The notes: a model not told the origin generated them from the sequence alone. 54,397 nucleotides of DNA from an uncultured Clostridia bacterium (GCA_904393115.1 CAJFMX010000017.1:1-54397); one strand, 5' to 3'; shown: positions 25,359-34,694, counted from the first letter of the stretch. Translations and numbers: made by a program.

Positions 25359-26159
25359 TCACCTCTGCAAAACGTATTGTTCGAGTATCTGGGCCACGCC
25401 CTCCTCCTGGTTGGTGGGGGCGATGAGGTCCGCGTGTTCCTGAATTTCCGCCCGGGCGTTGCCCATGACCACGCCCACGCCTGCGCACTCGATCATGCTC
25501 AGGTCGTTGCCGCTGTCGCCAAAGCACATGACCTCCCCGGGCAAAACGCCGAATCTCTCGGCCAAATCGAGCACCGCCGCGCCCTTTGTCGCGCCGTGGT
25601 CCGTCATCTCCAGGTAGAAGGGCTTGGAGTCGAAGACGCACAGCGCCTGGCCGAAGCGGGACACGGCCTGCGCCTTCAGGCGCGCCATCTTCTCCATGTC
25701 CGTCTGCACAAAGAGCATCTTGAAGGGCGGCTGCTGCATGTAGGCGATCAGGTCCCCGACCTGCCGGCCCATGTGGTTGGCCAGGCGGGCGTACAGGCGC
25801 GTCTCCTCCGTCTCCGCCTCGAAAAAGTAGTCGTCCTCGGAATAGCCCTGGACGTACCACCCGTTCTCCTTGGCAAAGCGGACGATCTGCCGCGCGAGGT
25901 CCAGATCCACCGGGCGCTCCCGGATGGGCCGGCCCGCGCCGTCGTAGACCTGCGCGCCGTTTGTGCAGATGGCGGCGTCGGCCACGCCGATCTGCTCGAC
26001 GTAGTTCCACATCGAGTGCTTGCCGCGGCCGGTTGCGGGGACGATGCGCACGCCCTGTTCATGCGCCGCGCGCAGGGCGCGCATCGTGCGCTCGCCGATG
26101 GTGCGGTCGTCGAGCAGAAGCGTGTCGTCCATATCGAATGCGATGAGCTTGATCGCCAT
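25359..26159 (-). CDS. Cof-type HAD-superfamily phosphatase
   Basis: 266 residues. HAD motif I FDMDDTLL has nucleophile D9 and acid D11, motif II is VPATGRG, and motif IV is FGDSGNDLSMIE. A C2B cap domain lies between, as in Cof/YidA proteins, which remove phosphate from sugar phosphates, pyridoxal phosphate or FMN. It has its own promoter and is followed at once by hprK, so it may trim sugar phosphates within the same control unit. The substrate cannot be told from sequence. Confidence 0.9.
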   Translation of the reverse strand: MAIKLIAFDMDDTLLLDDRTIGERTMRALRAAHEQGVRIVPATGRGKHSMWNYVEQIGVADAAICTNGAQVYDGAGRPIRERPVDLDLARQIVRFAKENGWYVQGYSEDDYFFEAETEETRLYARLANHMGRQVGDLIAYMQQPPFKMLFVQTDMEKMARLKAQAVSRFGQALCVFDSKPFYLEMTDHGATKGAAVLDLAERFGVLPGEVMCFGDSGNDLSMIECAGVGVVMGNARAEIQEHADLIAPTNQEEGVAQILEQYVLQR

Positions 26160-26191
26160 AGCGTCCTCCTCCGGCGTTAAAATCCTCTCTC

Positions 26192-26220
26192 ATTATATCG
26201 GGTAATGGGGAAATGTACAA
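26192..26220 (-). promoter_or_regulatory. Promoter of the cof-hprK-ROK unit
   Basis: Minus-strand TTGTAC (26215-26220), 17 bp, TATAAT (26192-26197). The -35 starts only 11 bp before the uvrC stop. Confidence 0.75.
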
Positions 26221-26230
26221 GCCTGGATTT

Positions 26231-28096
26231 TCATTTTGCGTGGAAGAAGGCGTACACGGCCTCGGCCGCCGGGCGGTTCATGCCGGGCACGTCCAGCAGC
26301 TCCTCCATCGTCGCCTCCCGGATGGCGTCCACGTTGGGAAAGTGGGTCAGGAGCGCGCGGCGGCGCGTTGCGCCGATGCCAGGGATCTCCTCCAGGCGGC
26401 TGGCGACGGAGCGCTTGGTCCGCAGGCCCCGGTGGTGCGTGATGGCGAAGCGGTGCGCCTCGTCGCGCACGCGCTGGATGAGGCGCAGGGCCTCGCTGTG
26501 CTCGTCCAGGCGGATGGGGTCCTCGCGCCCGGGCAGGTAGATCTCCTCCAGGCGCTTGGCCAGGCCGAACATGGCGGGGTATTTCTCCATGGGCACGGCG
26601 TGGATGGCCTCCTGGGCGAAGCGCAGCTGCTCGGGTCCGCCGTCGATGAGCACAAGGTCCGGCAGGTCCGCAAACCCGTCCGGGACCCGGCCCTCGTTCT
26701 GCGCCTCGATCCGCTCGCGCTCGCCGCGGGTGAAGCGGCGGGAGATGACCTCGGCCATGGAGGCGAAATCGTTCGCGCCCACGACCGTCTTGATGCGGAA
26801 GTGGCGGTACTGGTTCCTCGCGGGCTGGCCGTTGATGGCCACGACCATGGAGGCCACCGAGAGCGTGCCCTGGGTGTTGGAGATGTCGTAGCCCTCGATG
26901 CGGCGGGGCACAAAGTCCAGGCCCAGGGCATCCGCCAGCTCCCTGCAGGCGCCGACGGTGCGCGCCTTCTGGCGGATGAACTGCTCCCGGCGCTTGCTGG
27001 CGATGTCCTCGGCGTTCTTTCTGGCCATGTCCACGAGCTTTTTCTTGTCCCCGCGCTGGGGGACGAGGATGTGGACGCGCGCTCCCTTCTTCTCGGTCAG
27101 GAGCTTCTCCATGACGTCCAGGTCCTCCACAGCCTCGCCCAGCAGGATCTCCTTGGGGATGTAGGGCGCGTTGTCGTAGTATTGCAGGAGGAACATGGCC
27201 AGGCTCTCCTCCTCCTGGGCCTCGGCGCGCTGCATGATGAAGTGGTCGCTGCCCAGGATCTTGCCCTCGCGCATGTAGATGACCTCGACCACGGCGTCCA
27301 CGCCGTCGCTGGAGACGGCCACGACGTCCTGGTCCCCGCCGGAGACGGCCAGGGCCTTCTGCTTTTGCAGCACGCGCTCCATGGCCGCGATGCGGTCGCG
27401 CAGCGTGGCCGCGCGCTCAAAGTCCAGGTTTTTTGAGGCCTCCAGCATCTGCGCGCGCATCTTCCGGACCACGTCCTCGTGCTTGCCGTTGAGGAAGGCG
27501 AGGATCTCGTCGAGCATCTGCCGGTACTGGCCGGGGAAGACGTTGCCCGTGCAGGGCGCCAGGCACAGCCCCATCTGGTAGCGCAGGCAGGGCCTGTGCC
27601 GGCCGCCCACGCCGTGCCCAAAGGAAAAGTCGTGCCGGCAGGTGCGCAGGGGGAAGGAGTTGTGCAGCACCTCCAGCACGTCGCGCACGACCGTCGCGCC
27701 GATGTAGGGGCCGAAGTACTTCGCGCCGTCCTTCTCCACGCGGCGCACGAGTTCCACGCGCGGGTAGTCCTGCCGAAGGTCGATGCGGATATAGGGGTAC
27801 TGCTTGTCGTCCTTGAGCAGGATGTTGTAGTAGGGGCGGTATTTCTTGATGAGGTTGCACTCGAGGATCAGCGCCTCCAGCTCCGTGTCGCAGAGAATGA
27901 TGTCGAAGTCGTCGATGTTGGCGACCATGGCCTGGACCTTGGGCGTGTGGTCCTTGGAGCTGTGGAAGTACTGGCGGACGCGGTTTTTCAAGTTGATCGC
28001 CTTGCCCACATAGATGATCTCCCCGGCGCGCTTCATCTGGTAGACGCCCGGGCTCTCCGGGAGCTGGGAGATCTTGAATTCCAGCGTTGGGTTCAT
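26231..28096 (-). CDS. uvrC: Excinuclease ABC subunit C
   Basis: 621 residues. UvrC makes the dual incisions in nucleotide excision repair. It has a GIY-YIG nuclease domain (SPGVYQMK...EIIYVGKAINLKNRV, about 14-40), a UVR motif binding UvrB (KNLDFERAATLRDRIAAM, about 205-222), an RNase H-like C-terminal nuclease (GYDISNTQG and LVLIDGGPEQL), and helix-hairpin-helix repeats at the end (LEEIPGIGATRRRALL). The ATG at 28096 has AGGAGG 8-10 nt upstream. It starts 25 bp after the membrane-protein gene, so it may be read from the moxR promoter. Confidence 0.96.
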   Translation of the reverse strand: MNPTLEFKISQLPESPGVYQMKRAGEIIYVGKAINLKNRVRQYFHSSKDHTPKVQAMVANIDDFDIILCDTELEALILECNLIKKYRPYYNILLKDDKQYPYIRIDLRQDYPRVELVRRVEKDGAKYFGPYIGATVVRDVLEVLHNSFPLRTCRHDFSFGHGVGGRHRPCLRYQMGLCLAPCTGNVFPGQYRQMLDEILAFLNGKHEDVVRKMRAQMLEASKNLDFERAATLRDRIAAMERVLQKQKALAVSGGDQDVVAVSSDGVDAVVEVIYMREGKILGSDHFIMQRAEAQEEESLAMFLLQYYDNAPYIPKEILLGEAVEDLDVMEKLLTEKKGARVHILVPQRGDKKKLVDMARKNAEDIASKRREQFIRQKARTVGACRELADALGLDFVPRRIEGYDISNTQGTLSVASMVVAINGQPARNQYRHFRIKTVVGANDFASMAEVISRRFTRGERERIEAQNEGRVPDGFADLPDLVLIDGGPEQLRFAQEAIHAVPMEKYPAMFGLAKRLEEIYLPGREDPIRLDEHSEALRLIQRVRDEAHRFAITHHRGLRTKRSVASRLEEIPGIGATRRRALLTHFPNVDAIREATMEELLDVPGMNRPAAEAVYAFFHAK

Positions 28097-28121
28097 GGGT
28101 ACAACCTCCTGGGGTTCGTGT

Positions 28122-29348
28122 CTAGGGTTTTGCCGCGCCGCGCCAGCGGTCAGCCTCGTCCGGGTCGGCCTGCCCTTCGCCGTAGCGCACGCGGTCATAG
28201 AGCGCGGCAAAGGCGGGGTCCACCTCCGCGCGCCTGCAGAGCTGCTCCGGCGTCATGGCGGCGGCCTGCGGGCAGGTCTTCTTCTGCCGGCGGAGCAGGC
28301 AGGCGTAGGCGTAGCGCACGCGCTCGTTCGGGGTCATGGCGCTCCACTTCGGCGGCGGCGTGAGCGCGCGGCGCACGCGGCTGCGGATCTGCCGCCCGAT
28401 CTCCCGGCGCATGGACTCCGCGCTCAGCAGCTGCTCGCTCTCCTCCGAATACTCCTCCGCGCCCGCCTCCTGAAAGCGCTGCATCCACTCGCGCAGGCGC
28501 GCGGCGAGGGCCTGCGCGCCCTTCCACAGCGCGCGCAGCACAAACGCGGCAAGGGCCAGGAGGGCGGCCGTGGCCACGATCGTCAAAATCACCGTGCCCA
28601 GCACCTGCACCCACTCGGGCAGGGGCGTCCCCTCCCCGAGGCCGCTTAGGTCCATCTCCCCCATTCCGCCGCCGGACTCGGTCGCGCCCGTGCTTTGGCC
28701 CTGGGGGATCAGGCGGAGCAGCGCGGCGAGCGCGCCGCGGATCCCGCGGCCGACCGCCTCCCGCAGCGCGTCAAAGAACGCAACGAGCGTCAGCACCGCG
28801 AGGAAGCCCCAGGTCAGGGCCTGGTTTCCGCGCATCATCCGCCGCGCCTGGCCGCCGGCGTTCGTGCGCACGGACTGGCGGTTGGTCAGCAGCAGCGACG
28901 CCACGAGGTAGAAATAGGCCAGGACGCCCACGCGTGCCTGCACCGCGGGCAGGCCGTTGAACAGGCCCATGAGGTAGACCACCGCGCAGACGATGAGCCC
29001 TGCGACCATCACGCGCGCGTCTATGAGCTCGGTTTCGGGCTCGTTCCACCTGCGCCGCGCGCCCGTGAGCGCCACGACGAGGTTCATCGCGGCGAGCAGC
29101 AGGCTCCAGGGAAAGAGGGGCAGCAGCGCGGCGCCCGCCGCCGCAAGGCCGGCCGCGAGCAGTGCAAAGAGCGCGCGGCGCTCGCGCAGGAAGCACGAGA
29201 CCGCGTTTCCCGCAAAGCTCGCGCCGCACAGGAGCAGCATCGCGGGCCAGGCCGGCGCCCCGGCCGACGCGGCGGCATACAGGACGACGGGCGCGGCCGT
29301 GAGCGCGAGGTACGCGCTGTGCAAAAGATAGAGCAGCAGCTTTTTCAT
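28122..29348 (-). CDS. Membrane protein of the MoxR-DUF58 operon
   Basis: 408 residues. The N-terminal half holds about six hydrophobic segments, then a linker rich in Gly, Ser and Glu, another membrane helix near 250, and a cytoplasmic C-terminal domain. That domain (TPNERVRYAYACLLRR...AAMTPEQLCRR) resembles DUF4129, which is usually attached to transglutaminase-like proteins in MoxR-DUF58 clusters. No transglutaminase domain is visible. The ATG overlaps the DUF58 stop. The function is unknown; the cluster type is linked to envelope or protein-complex assembly. Confidence 0.65.
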   Translation of the reverse strand: MKKLLLYLLHSAYLALTAAPVVLYAAASAGAPAWPAMLLLCGASFAGNAVSCFLRERRALFALLAAGLAAAGAALLPLFPWSLLLAAMNLVVALTGARRRWNEPETELIDARVMVAGLIVCAVVYLMGLFNGLPAVQARVGVLAYFYLVASLLLTNRQSVRTNAGGQARRMMRGNQALTWGFLAVLTLVAFFDALREAVGRGIRGALAALLRLIPQGQSTGATESGGGMGEMDLSGLGEGTPLPEWVQVLGTVILTIVATAALLALAAFVLRALWKGAQALAARLREWMQRFQEAGAEEYSEESEQLLSAESMRREIGRQIRSRVRRALTPPPKWSAMTPNERVRYAYACLLRRQKKTCPQAAAMTPEQLCRRAEVDPAFAALYDRVRYGEGQADPDEADRWRGAAKP

Positions 29349-30427
29349 CCTGCGGCCGCCTCCTTTCCCACGGGCAGGACCGTGGCGCTGTTGCCGCGGG
29401 CGCGCAGGCGCTCCACCTGCTGGCGCAGAAGGTCGTTCTCATACCCAGACACGATCACGACGTCCGCGTCCGCGGGCAGCACCAGCCGCTCGAGGAAGAC
29501 GTGGAACGGCAGCACGCGCCGGATGACCAGGCGCGCGCAGGCCTCCAGCAGGATCTCGCTCTGCTGCAGGCCGGCGGCGGGGGCCAGGTAGACCGTCTCG
29601 CCCTCGGCGGGCTTTGCGCAGCCGTTGGAGCCGAAGCCCACCTCCAGGCCGTCCTGAATCGCGTAGCACATCAGGGACGCGGCCAGCCGGATGCCCTGCT
29701 CGACCACCGCGCGGTCCGCCTCGTCCGCCTCGTCCCACTGGGTCTCGCGCGCGACGACGTTGAGCAGGACGACGAGTCGGCTTGCCGCGGTGAAGTCGTG
29801 CTGCTTGACCTCGAGCCGGCCCGTGCGCGCGGAGGCGCGCCAGTGGATGTCCCGCGGCAGGTCCCCGGGGCGGTAGTCCCGGATCCCGCTGTAGAGGAAG
29901 AGGTCCGGGTTGATGAAGCGGCGCACGATGGCCTCGCCCTGCCAGCGCGTTGCGGGCAGGCCGATCTCCTCGCGGGAGAGCAGGCGCGGGTAGACCACCA
30001 GCGCGCAGTTCATGGGCCGCTCCACCGAGCTTTGGCTCACGCCCAACAGGTCGCCCACCGTCATGGCATAGGAGGAGAGCGCATAGTACCCCCTGTGCAT
30101 GGCGCGCACCTGGTGCGTGCGCCGGACGCGCTGCCACGCGCCCAGGAAGAACACGGAGCGGTGGTAGCGCTGGCCGCCGATCTCCAGGTTCTCCTGCCGG
30201 CCGAAGAGGAGCTCGGTCGGCATGCGCGTCTCGATGCGCAGCCAGGGCACCGGCAGGATGCGCCGGTTCTCAATCGTCTCGATCATCTCCAGGCTCTCGC
30301 CCGCAAAGACGCGCGCCTTGGTAAAGCGCCGGTCGACCGCGACGCCCCGCAGCCCCGCGCGCTTGAAGAGCAGCATCTGCCCAAAGGCCAGGAGCCCCGC
30401 GACCAGCAGCAGCCAAAATACGTTCAT
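29345..30427 (-). CDS. DUF58-domain protein
   Basis: 360 residues. An N-terminal membrane helix precedes a beta-rich region and the DUF58 motif YRPGDLPRDIHWRASARTGRL, followed by a vWA-like fold (LVVLLNVVA). DUF58 proteins pair with MoxR ATPases and are thought to be assembly or chaperone partners. It starts 12 bp downstream of moxR and overlaps the next gene by 4 bp (ATGA). Confidence 0.85.
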   Translation of the reverse strand: MNVFWLLLVAGLLAFGQMLLFKRAGLRGVAVDRRFTKARVFAGESLEMIETIENRRILPVPWLRIETRMPTELLFGRQENLEIGGQRYHRSVFFLGAWQRVRRTHQVRAMHRGYYALSSYAMTVGDLLGVSQSSVERPMNCALVVYPRLLSREEIGLPATRWQGEAIVRRFINPDLFLYSGIRDYRPGDLPRDIHWRASARTGRLEVKQHDFTAASRLVVLLNVVARETQWDEADEADRAVVEQGIRLAASLMCYAIQDGLEVGFGSNGCAKPAEGETVYLAPAAGLQQSEILLEACARLVIRRVLPFHVFLERLVLPADADVVIVSGYENDLLRQQVERLRARGNSATVLPVGKEAAAG

Positions 30428-30439
30428 GCCGCACCCCGC

Positions 30440-31393
30440 CTATTCCTCGTCCGGTTCCGTGGGAACGCGCACCGCGTCCAGCACCTCCTGCACGGCCGCC
30501 TCCCCGCGGCCGCCCTGGCCGAAAGCCGTGCGCAGGATGAGCCGGTGCGCGAGCACCGGGACCGCCATGCGCTTTACGTCCTCGGGGGTGACGTAGTCCC
30601 GGCCGCAGACGGCGGCGTAGCTCTGGCTGACGCGCATCAGCGCGAGCGCCGCGCGGGGGCTTGCGCCCAGCAGCGCGTCCTCCAGCGCGCGCGTCTTTTC
30701 GCAGATCTCGCCGATGTAGCGGAGCAGGTCGTCCTGCACGCGCACGCAGGTCACGGCCTGCTGCGCCGCAAGGACGTCCGCGGCCGCCGCCACGGGCGCA
30801 AGGCGCTCCTGCGGCTTGTCCTGCATGAAGCGGCGCAAAATCGCGCTCTGCTCCTCGAGGGTGGGATAGCCCATGCGCAGCTTGACCATGAAGCGGTCGA
30901 GCTGCGCCTCGGGCAGGGGGAAGGTGCCCTGCGTCTCCACGGGGTTCTGCGTGGCGATGACGAAGAAGGGCGCGGGCAGCGCATAGGTCGTGCCGTCGGA
31001 GGAGACCTGCTTTTCCTCCATGCACTCGAGCATGGCGGACTGGGCCCGGGGCGTCGCGCGGTTGATCTCGTCGGCCAGGACCACGTTGGCAAACACCGGC
31101 CCCGGCTGGAAGGTGAATTCGCCGGTCTTCTGGCGGAAGACCGAGGCGCCCGTCACGTCCGAGGGCAGCAGGTCCGGCGTAAACTGGATGCGGGAAAAGT
31201 CCGCGTCCATGGACCTTGCCAGCGCGCGGGCGAGCATGGTCTTGCCCGTTCCGGGCACGTCCTCCAGCAGCGCGTGGCCGCCGGCAAAGAGGGTGGCAAG
31301 GACGATGTCGATGACCTCTCTCTTGCCCACGATGACCGTCTCGATGTTCTCGCGGAAGGCGTCCGCTAGGGGTTTGACCTGGGATACCTGCAT
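30440..31393 (-). CDS. MoxR-family AAA+ ATPase
   Basis: 317 residues. Walker A is EDVPGTGKTML, Walker B is VVLADEINRATPRAQSALLE-like (read as VVLADEINRATPRAQSAMLE), and sensor 1 is IATQNP; the C-terminal lid is present. MoxR ATPases act as chaperones that load cofactors or mature protein complexes, usually with DUF58/vWA partners as here. The ATG at 31393 has AGGAGG 8 nt upstream. It heads the moxR-DUF58-membrane protein operon, which may run on into uvrC. Confidence 0.92.
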   Translation of the reverse strand: MQVSQVKPLADAFRENIETVIVGKREVIDIVLATLFAGGHALLEDVPGTGKTMLARALARSMDADFSRIQFTPDLLPSDVTGASVFRQKTGEFTFQPGPVFANVVLADEINRATPRAQSAMLECMEEKQVSSDGTTYALPAPFFVIATQNPVETQGTFPLPEAQLDRFMVKLRMGYPTLEEQSAILRRFMQDKPQERLAPVAAAADVLAAQQAVTCVRVQDDLLRYIGEICEKTRALEDALLGASPRAALALMRVSQSYAAVCGRDYVTPEDVKRMAVPVLAHRLILRTAFGQGGRGEAAVQEVLDAVRVPTEPDEE

Positions 31394-31431
31394 GGCCCGT
31401 TCCTCCTGTCGCATTGGCTTTGGTTCCCTCT

Positions 31432-31460
31432 ATTGTACTCCATTCCGCCCGCGCTTTCAA
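31432..31460 (-). promoter_or_regulatory. Promoter of the moxR operon
   Basis: Minus-strand TTGAAA (31455-31460), 17 bp, TACAAT (31432-31437), in the gap after the penicillin-binding protein gene. Confidence 0.65.
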
Positions 31461-31480
31461 AGGCAAATTGCGCCGCGCCT

Positions 31481-32908
31481 TCAGCGGCCCGCGGGCTGCA
31501 CGGTCTCGATCGCGCGCTCCATGACCCGGCCGGCCAGCCGCGCCGCCGCAGAGCCGCCGGAGCCGCCGTTTTCCACGACCACGGCGATGGCGTAGGGCGT
31601 CTCCTCCTCCGCGCAGCAGCCCACGTACCAGGAGTGGGGGCTGTACCGGCCGCCGGAGGAATTGACCTGCGCGGTGCCGGTCTTGCCCGCGATGGTGTGG
31701 CCGTCCACGGCGGCGCGGGTGGCGGTGCCGCTCTCCACCGTCTCGATCATGTACGATTCGATGATCCCGGCGGTGGAGGCGCTCATGCACTGCAGGGCGG
31801 TGCGCGTGCTCAGGCGGCTGTGCACGCCGCCGGCCGCGCCGCGCACGGAGAGGACGAGCTGCGGCTCGACCATCGTGCCGCCGTTGCCCACGGCCCCGGC
31901 GATCATCGCCAGGTGCATGGGCACGGCCATGAGGTTGCCCTGGCCCACGCCCGTCCAGGCCAGCTCGCCCTCGTCCTCGATCGCCTTGGGGAAGATCGAC
32001 TCGTAGACGATCAGGTCCTCGAAGAGGAAGTTGCCGTTAAAGCCCATGCGCTCGGCCGTGGCGCGGAGCTTCTCCTCCCCGAGCTCCAGCGCGAGCTGGC
32101 CGAAGACGATGTTGCAGGACTTGGTAAAGGCCTCCTCCAGGGTGAGGGTGCCGTGCCCCTCGCCGTCGGTGTCGATCAGGTCCATCTCCTCCGTCACGGC
32201 ATAGGTTCCCTCGCAGGTGAAGACGCGGTCCTGCACCCCGGGCAGGTTCTCCAGCGCGCAGGCCAGGGTCACGATCTTGAAGACGGAGCCGGGCGCATAG
32301 CGCCCCTGCGTGGCGCGGTTGAGCAGGACGCCGGTCTGGTCCTCGGCGTCCTCGTAGTCCTCCGGGTGCTTGGCGTCGTACTCGGGCTTGGAGTAGAGCG
32401 CAAGGACCTCGCCGGTCTTGTAGTTGAGCAGGGCCACCGCGCCGTTGTAGTCCTCGGGGAACTGCTCGGCGATGTAGGTCTGCAGGTCCGCGTCGATGGT
32501 CAGCTGCACGTCCGAGCCGCGGCGCTTTTCCGCGAAGATCTGCGTCGCGCGGTCGGCAAGGCTCGCGTTGAACCCCAGCAGGTCCGCCGCAAGGAAGGTC
32601 TCCGCGCCCGTCGGCACGTTCCCCTCGACGTCGCCCAGCACGTGGGAGAGCGCCTTTCGCGTATCCCGGTCCGTCGGGTACTCGCGCGAGCCGTCCGCGC
32701 TGCTGGTGACGAGCACAGTGCCGTTGCGGTCGAGGATGTCGCCGGCGATGACGCTGCCGCGCGCGGCGCGCAGGCGCGTGTTGTAGGGGGTGGTGAACCA
32801 GCGGTTGCCGTTGGCGTAGACCGCGTAGAAGAAGTAGCCGCTCAGGACCGTGAACAGCGCCAGCAGCGCGCAGAGCACGGCGCGGGCGTTTTTCTTCATC
32901 TGTTTCAA
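31481..32908 (-). CDS. Class B penicillin-binding protein (transpeptidase), PbpA-like
   Basis: 475 residues, short for class B. One N-terminal membrane helix (about 9-30) leads to a small pedestal and the transpeptidase domain. The active site has S208-x-x-K211 (PGSVFK), S264-C-N266 and K409-T-G411. It cross-links peptidoglycan with the SEDS glycosyltransferase encoded just upstream. I chose TTG at 32908: it overlaps the ftsW-like stop (TTGA) and has AGGAGG 9 nt upstream; an ATG at 32899 is the alternative. The gene order FHA, SEDS, PBP matches fhaB-rodA-pbpA of Actinobacteria. Confidence 0.9.
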   Translation of the reverse strand: MKQMKKNARAVLCALLALFTVLSGYFFYAVYANGNRWFTTPYNTRLRAARGSVIAGDILDRNGTVLVTSSADGSREYPTDRDTRKALSHVLGDVEGNVPTGAETFLAADLLGFNASLADRATQIFAEKRRGSDVQLTIDADLQTYIAEQFPEDYNGAVALLNYKTGEVLALYSKPEYDAKHPEDYEDAEDQTGVLLNRATQGRYAPGSVFKIVTLACALENLPGVQDRVFTCEGTYAVTEEMDLIDTDGEGHGTLTLEEAFTKSCNIVFGQLALELGEEKLRATAERMGFNGNFLFEDLIVYESIFPKAIEDEGELAWTGVGQGNLMAVPMHLAMIAGAVGNGGTMVEPQLVLSVRGAAGGVHSRLSTRTALQCMSASTAGIIESYMIETVESGTATRAAVDGHTIAGKTGTAQVNSSGGRYSPHSWYVGCCAEEETPYAIAVVVENGGSGGSAAARLAGRVMERAIETVQPAGR

Positions 32909-34173
32909 AGTTCCGGCACCTCCTCCCGCCGGCGCGCCATGCGCCACTGGCTCTCATCCTGCTCTCCGACCGAGATGGAGACGCCCTGCAAAATCCCCAG
33001 CATCAGCATGCTCGAGAGCATCGAGGAGCCGCCGTAGCTGACAAAGGGCAGCGTCACGCCCGTGAGCGGGATCATCTTGATGACGCCGCCGACGATCATG
33101 AACGTCTGCAGGGCCAGGGACGTCACCGCCCCCACCGCCAGCAGCGCGTGGAAGGAGCTGCGGGCCCGCATGGCCAGCAGCAGCCCGCGCGCAAACAGGA
33201 TGACGTACAGCAGGATCAGGATGAGCCCGACGAGGATGCCGAACTCCTCGCAGATGGCGGAGAAGATGAAGTCGCTCTCGGCCACGGGCACGATGTCCGG
33301 GCTGCCCAGGCCAAGGCCCATGCCCGTAAGGCCCCCGGAGGCGATGGAGATCAGCGATTGAATGATCTGATAGCCGCTGCCTTGGGGCGAATCCCAGGGA
33401 TTCTGCCAGATGGCCACGCGCGTGCGCACGTGGTCAAAGAGGTGGTAGAGCACGGTGGAGCCCGCCGCCGCGCACACGAGGCCCGCCAGTGCCAGCATCC
33501 AGTTGCTCGTCGCCACGTAATAGACCGTAAGGCAGGTCAAAAAGCAGATCAGCACCGCGCCGAGGTCCTTCTGCAGCACGATCAGCCCCACGCACGCGAC
33601 CGCAAACAGGCCCACGGGCACGAGCTGGCGCACGGTCCGCCGCTCGCTCAGGTCCATGGCCAGGCAGAGAACGAGCGCGACCTTGACGAACTCCGAGGGC
33701 TGGATCGAAAGGAACCCCAGGTCGATCCAGTTCTTGGCGCCGCCGTTCTCCTCGCCGATGAGGAGCGTCAGGCCGAGCATGGCCACCGAGGCCAGCATGA
33801 TGAGCAGGCGCAGCTTCCGCCAGCCGCGGTAGCGCGCCACGAGGAAGGTCATCCCCATCATCGCCATCACGCCCACGCCGTAGAACAGGAGCTGCCGCAG
33901 GGCGCGGCCCGCGTCCAGGCGGTAGAGCATGATGAGCCCCACCCCGCAGAGAAAGTTGACGATGATGAGGATATAGCTGTCCATGTGCGGATAGGCCCTG
34001 CCCAGCAGCAGCACCTGCGCCACCAGCAGCAGGGGCACGGACACCGCCAGGATCAGCGGCACAAAGTCAAACCCGTCCCGAAAGGCGAGCAGGATAAAGG
34101 CCGTCGCCTCAAACAGCGTCATGGCCAGCAGGACCCAGTCGGTCTCCGGCCGCTTCAATTCCTTAGAGCGCAT
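32905..34173 (-). CDS. SEDS peptidoglycan glycosyltransferase (FtsW/RodA family)
   Basis: 422 residues with about ten membrane segments. Family motifs are GGAKNWIDLGFLSIQPSEF, LQKDLG (catalytic region), SESDFIF-like AESDFIFSAICEEFG and the C-terminal LPFVSYGGSSM. It polymerises lipid II into glycan strands. The start at 34173 overlaps the FHA gene by 11 bp and has GGAGGAAGGA upstream. Whether it acts in division or elongation cannot be told; the PBP downstream is its likely partner. Confidence 0.93.
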   Translation of the reverse strand: MRSKELKRPETDWVLLAMTLFEATAFILLAFRDGFDFVPLILAVSVPLLLVAQVLLLGRAYPHMDSYILIIVNFLCGVGLIMLYRLDAGRALRQLLFYGVGVMAMMGMTFLVARYRGWRKLRLLIMLASVAMLGLTLLIGEENGGAKNWIDLGFLSIQPSEFVKVALVLCLAMDLSERRTVRQLVPVGLFAVACVGLIVLQKDLGAVLICFLTCLTVYYVATSNWMLALAGLVCAAAGSTVLYHLFDHVRTRVAIWQNPWDSPQGSGYQIIQSLISIASGGLTGMGLGLGSPDIVPVAESDFIFSAICEEFGILVGLILILLYVILFARGLLLAMRARSSFHALLAVGAVTSLALQTFMIVGGVIKMIPLTGVTLPFVSYGGSSMLSSMLMLGILQGVSISVGEQDESQWRMARRREEVPEL

Positions 34174-34633
34174 TTCCTTCCTCCAGACGCAGACGGAACA
34201 CCAGCCCGCCCATTTGAATTGTGGAGCCGTCCTGCGCGAGGGCGCGCCGGCCCACGACCTCGCCGTCCACCACCACAAAGGCGCCGCCCACGGGCACGAC
34301 GTTCATGCCGTCCGCCTCCATGTTGAGGATGCAGTGCGTGCCCTTGAGGGACGGGCTGCCGATGCGCACGTCGCAGTTGTGCGAGCGGCCCACCGTCGTC
34401 TCCCCCTCCACCGCGTAGAGCTTGCCGCGGCGCATGCGCCTGTCCTCGTCCGAGAGCAGGACCAGGGTCGCGTTGATGCTCGTGCCCGCCTCGGAGATCT
34501 CGCGCTGCACGCGCCACTCGATGCGCATCTCCCGCACGACGGCGAGGATCAGGCGCACCGCGATCAGCGCGGCCAGGCCCAAAAACCAGTACCGCGCAAT
34601 GCTGGCGAGCAGTTCATATGCCGAAGCATTCAT
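34163..34633 (-). CDS. Membrane-anchored FHA-domain protein
   Basis: 156 residues. A membrane helix near residues 14-32 is followed by a forkhead-associated domain with GETTVGRSHNCDVRI and SLKGTHCIL, the phospho-threonine binding loops. It likely recruits a Ser/Thr-phosphorylated partner to the wall machinery, as FhaB does in Actinobacteria. The ATG at 34633 has GGAGG 12 nt upstream; a GTG three codons earlier is possible. First gene of the FHA-SEDS-PBP operon. Confidence 0.85.
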   Translation of the reverse strand: MNASAYELLASIARYWFLGLAALIAVRLILAVVREMRIEWRVQREISEAGTSINATLVLLSDEDRRMRRGKLYAVEGETTVGRSHNCDVRIGSPSLKGTHCILNMEADGMNVVPVGGAFVVVDGEVVGRRALAQDGSTIQMGGLVFRLRLEEGNAL

Positions 34634-34665
34634 TTCCCTCACGTCCTCCGTTCCCGTTTCCTACA

Positions 34666-34694
34666 AGTATAAAGCAAAGCGGCGCGCCTGACAA
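34666..34694 (-). promoter_or_regulatory. Promoter of the FHA-SEDS-PBP operon
   Basis: Minus-strand TTGTCA (34689-34694), 17 bp, TATACT (34666-34671), about 35 bp before the FHA start. It is divergent from the HD-gene promoter. Confidence 0.8.
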
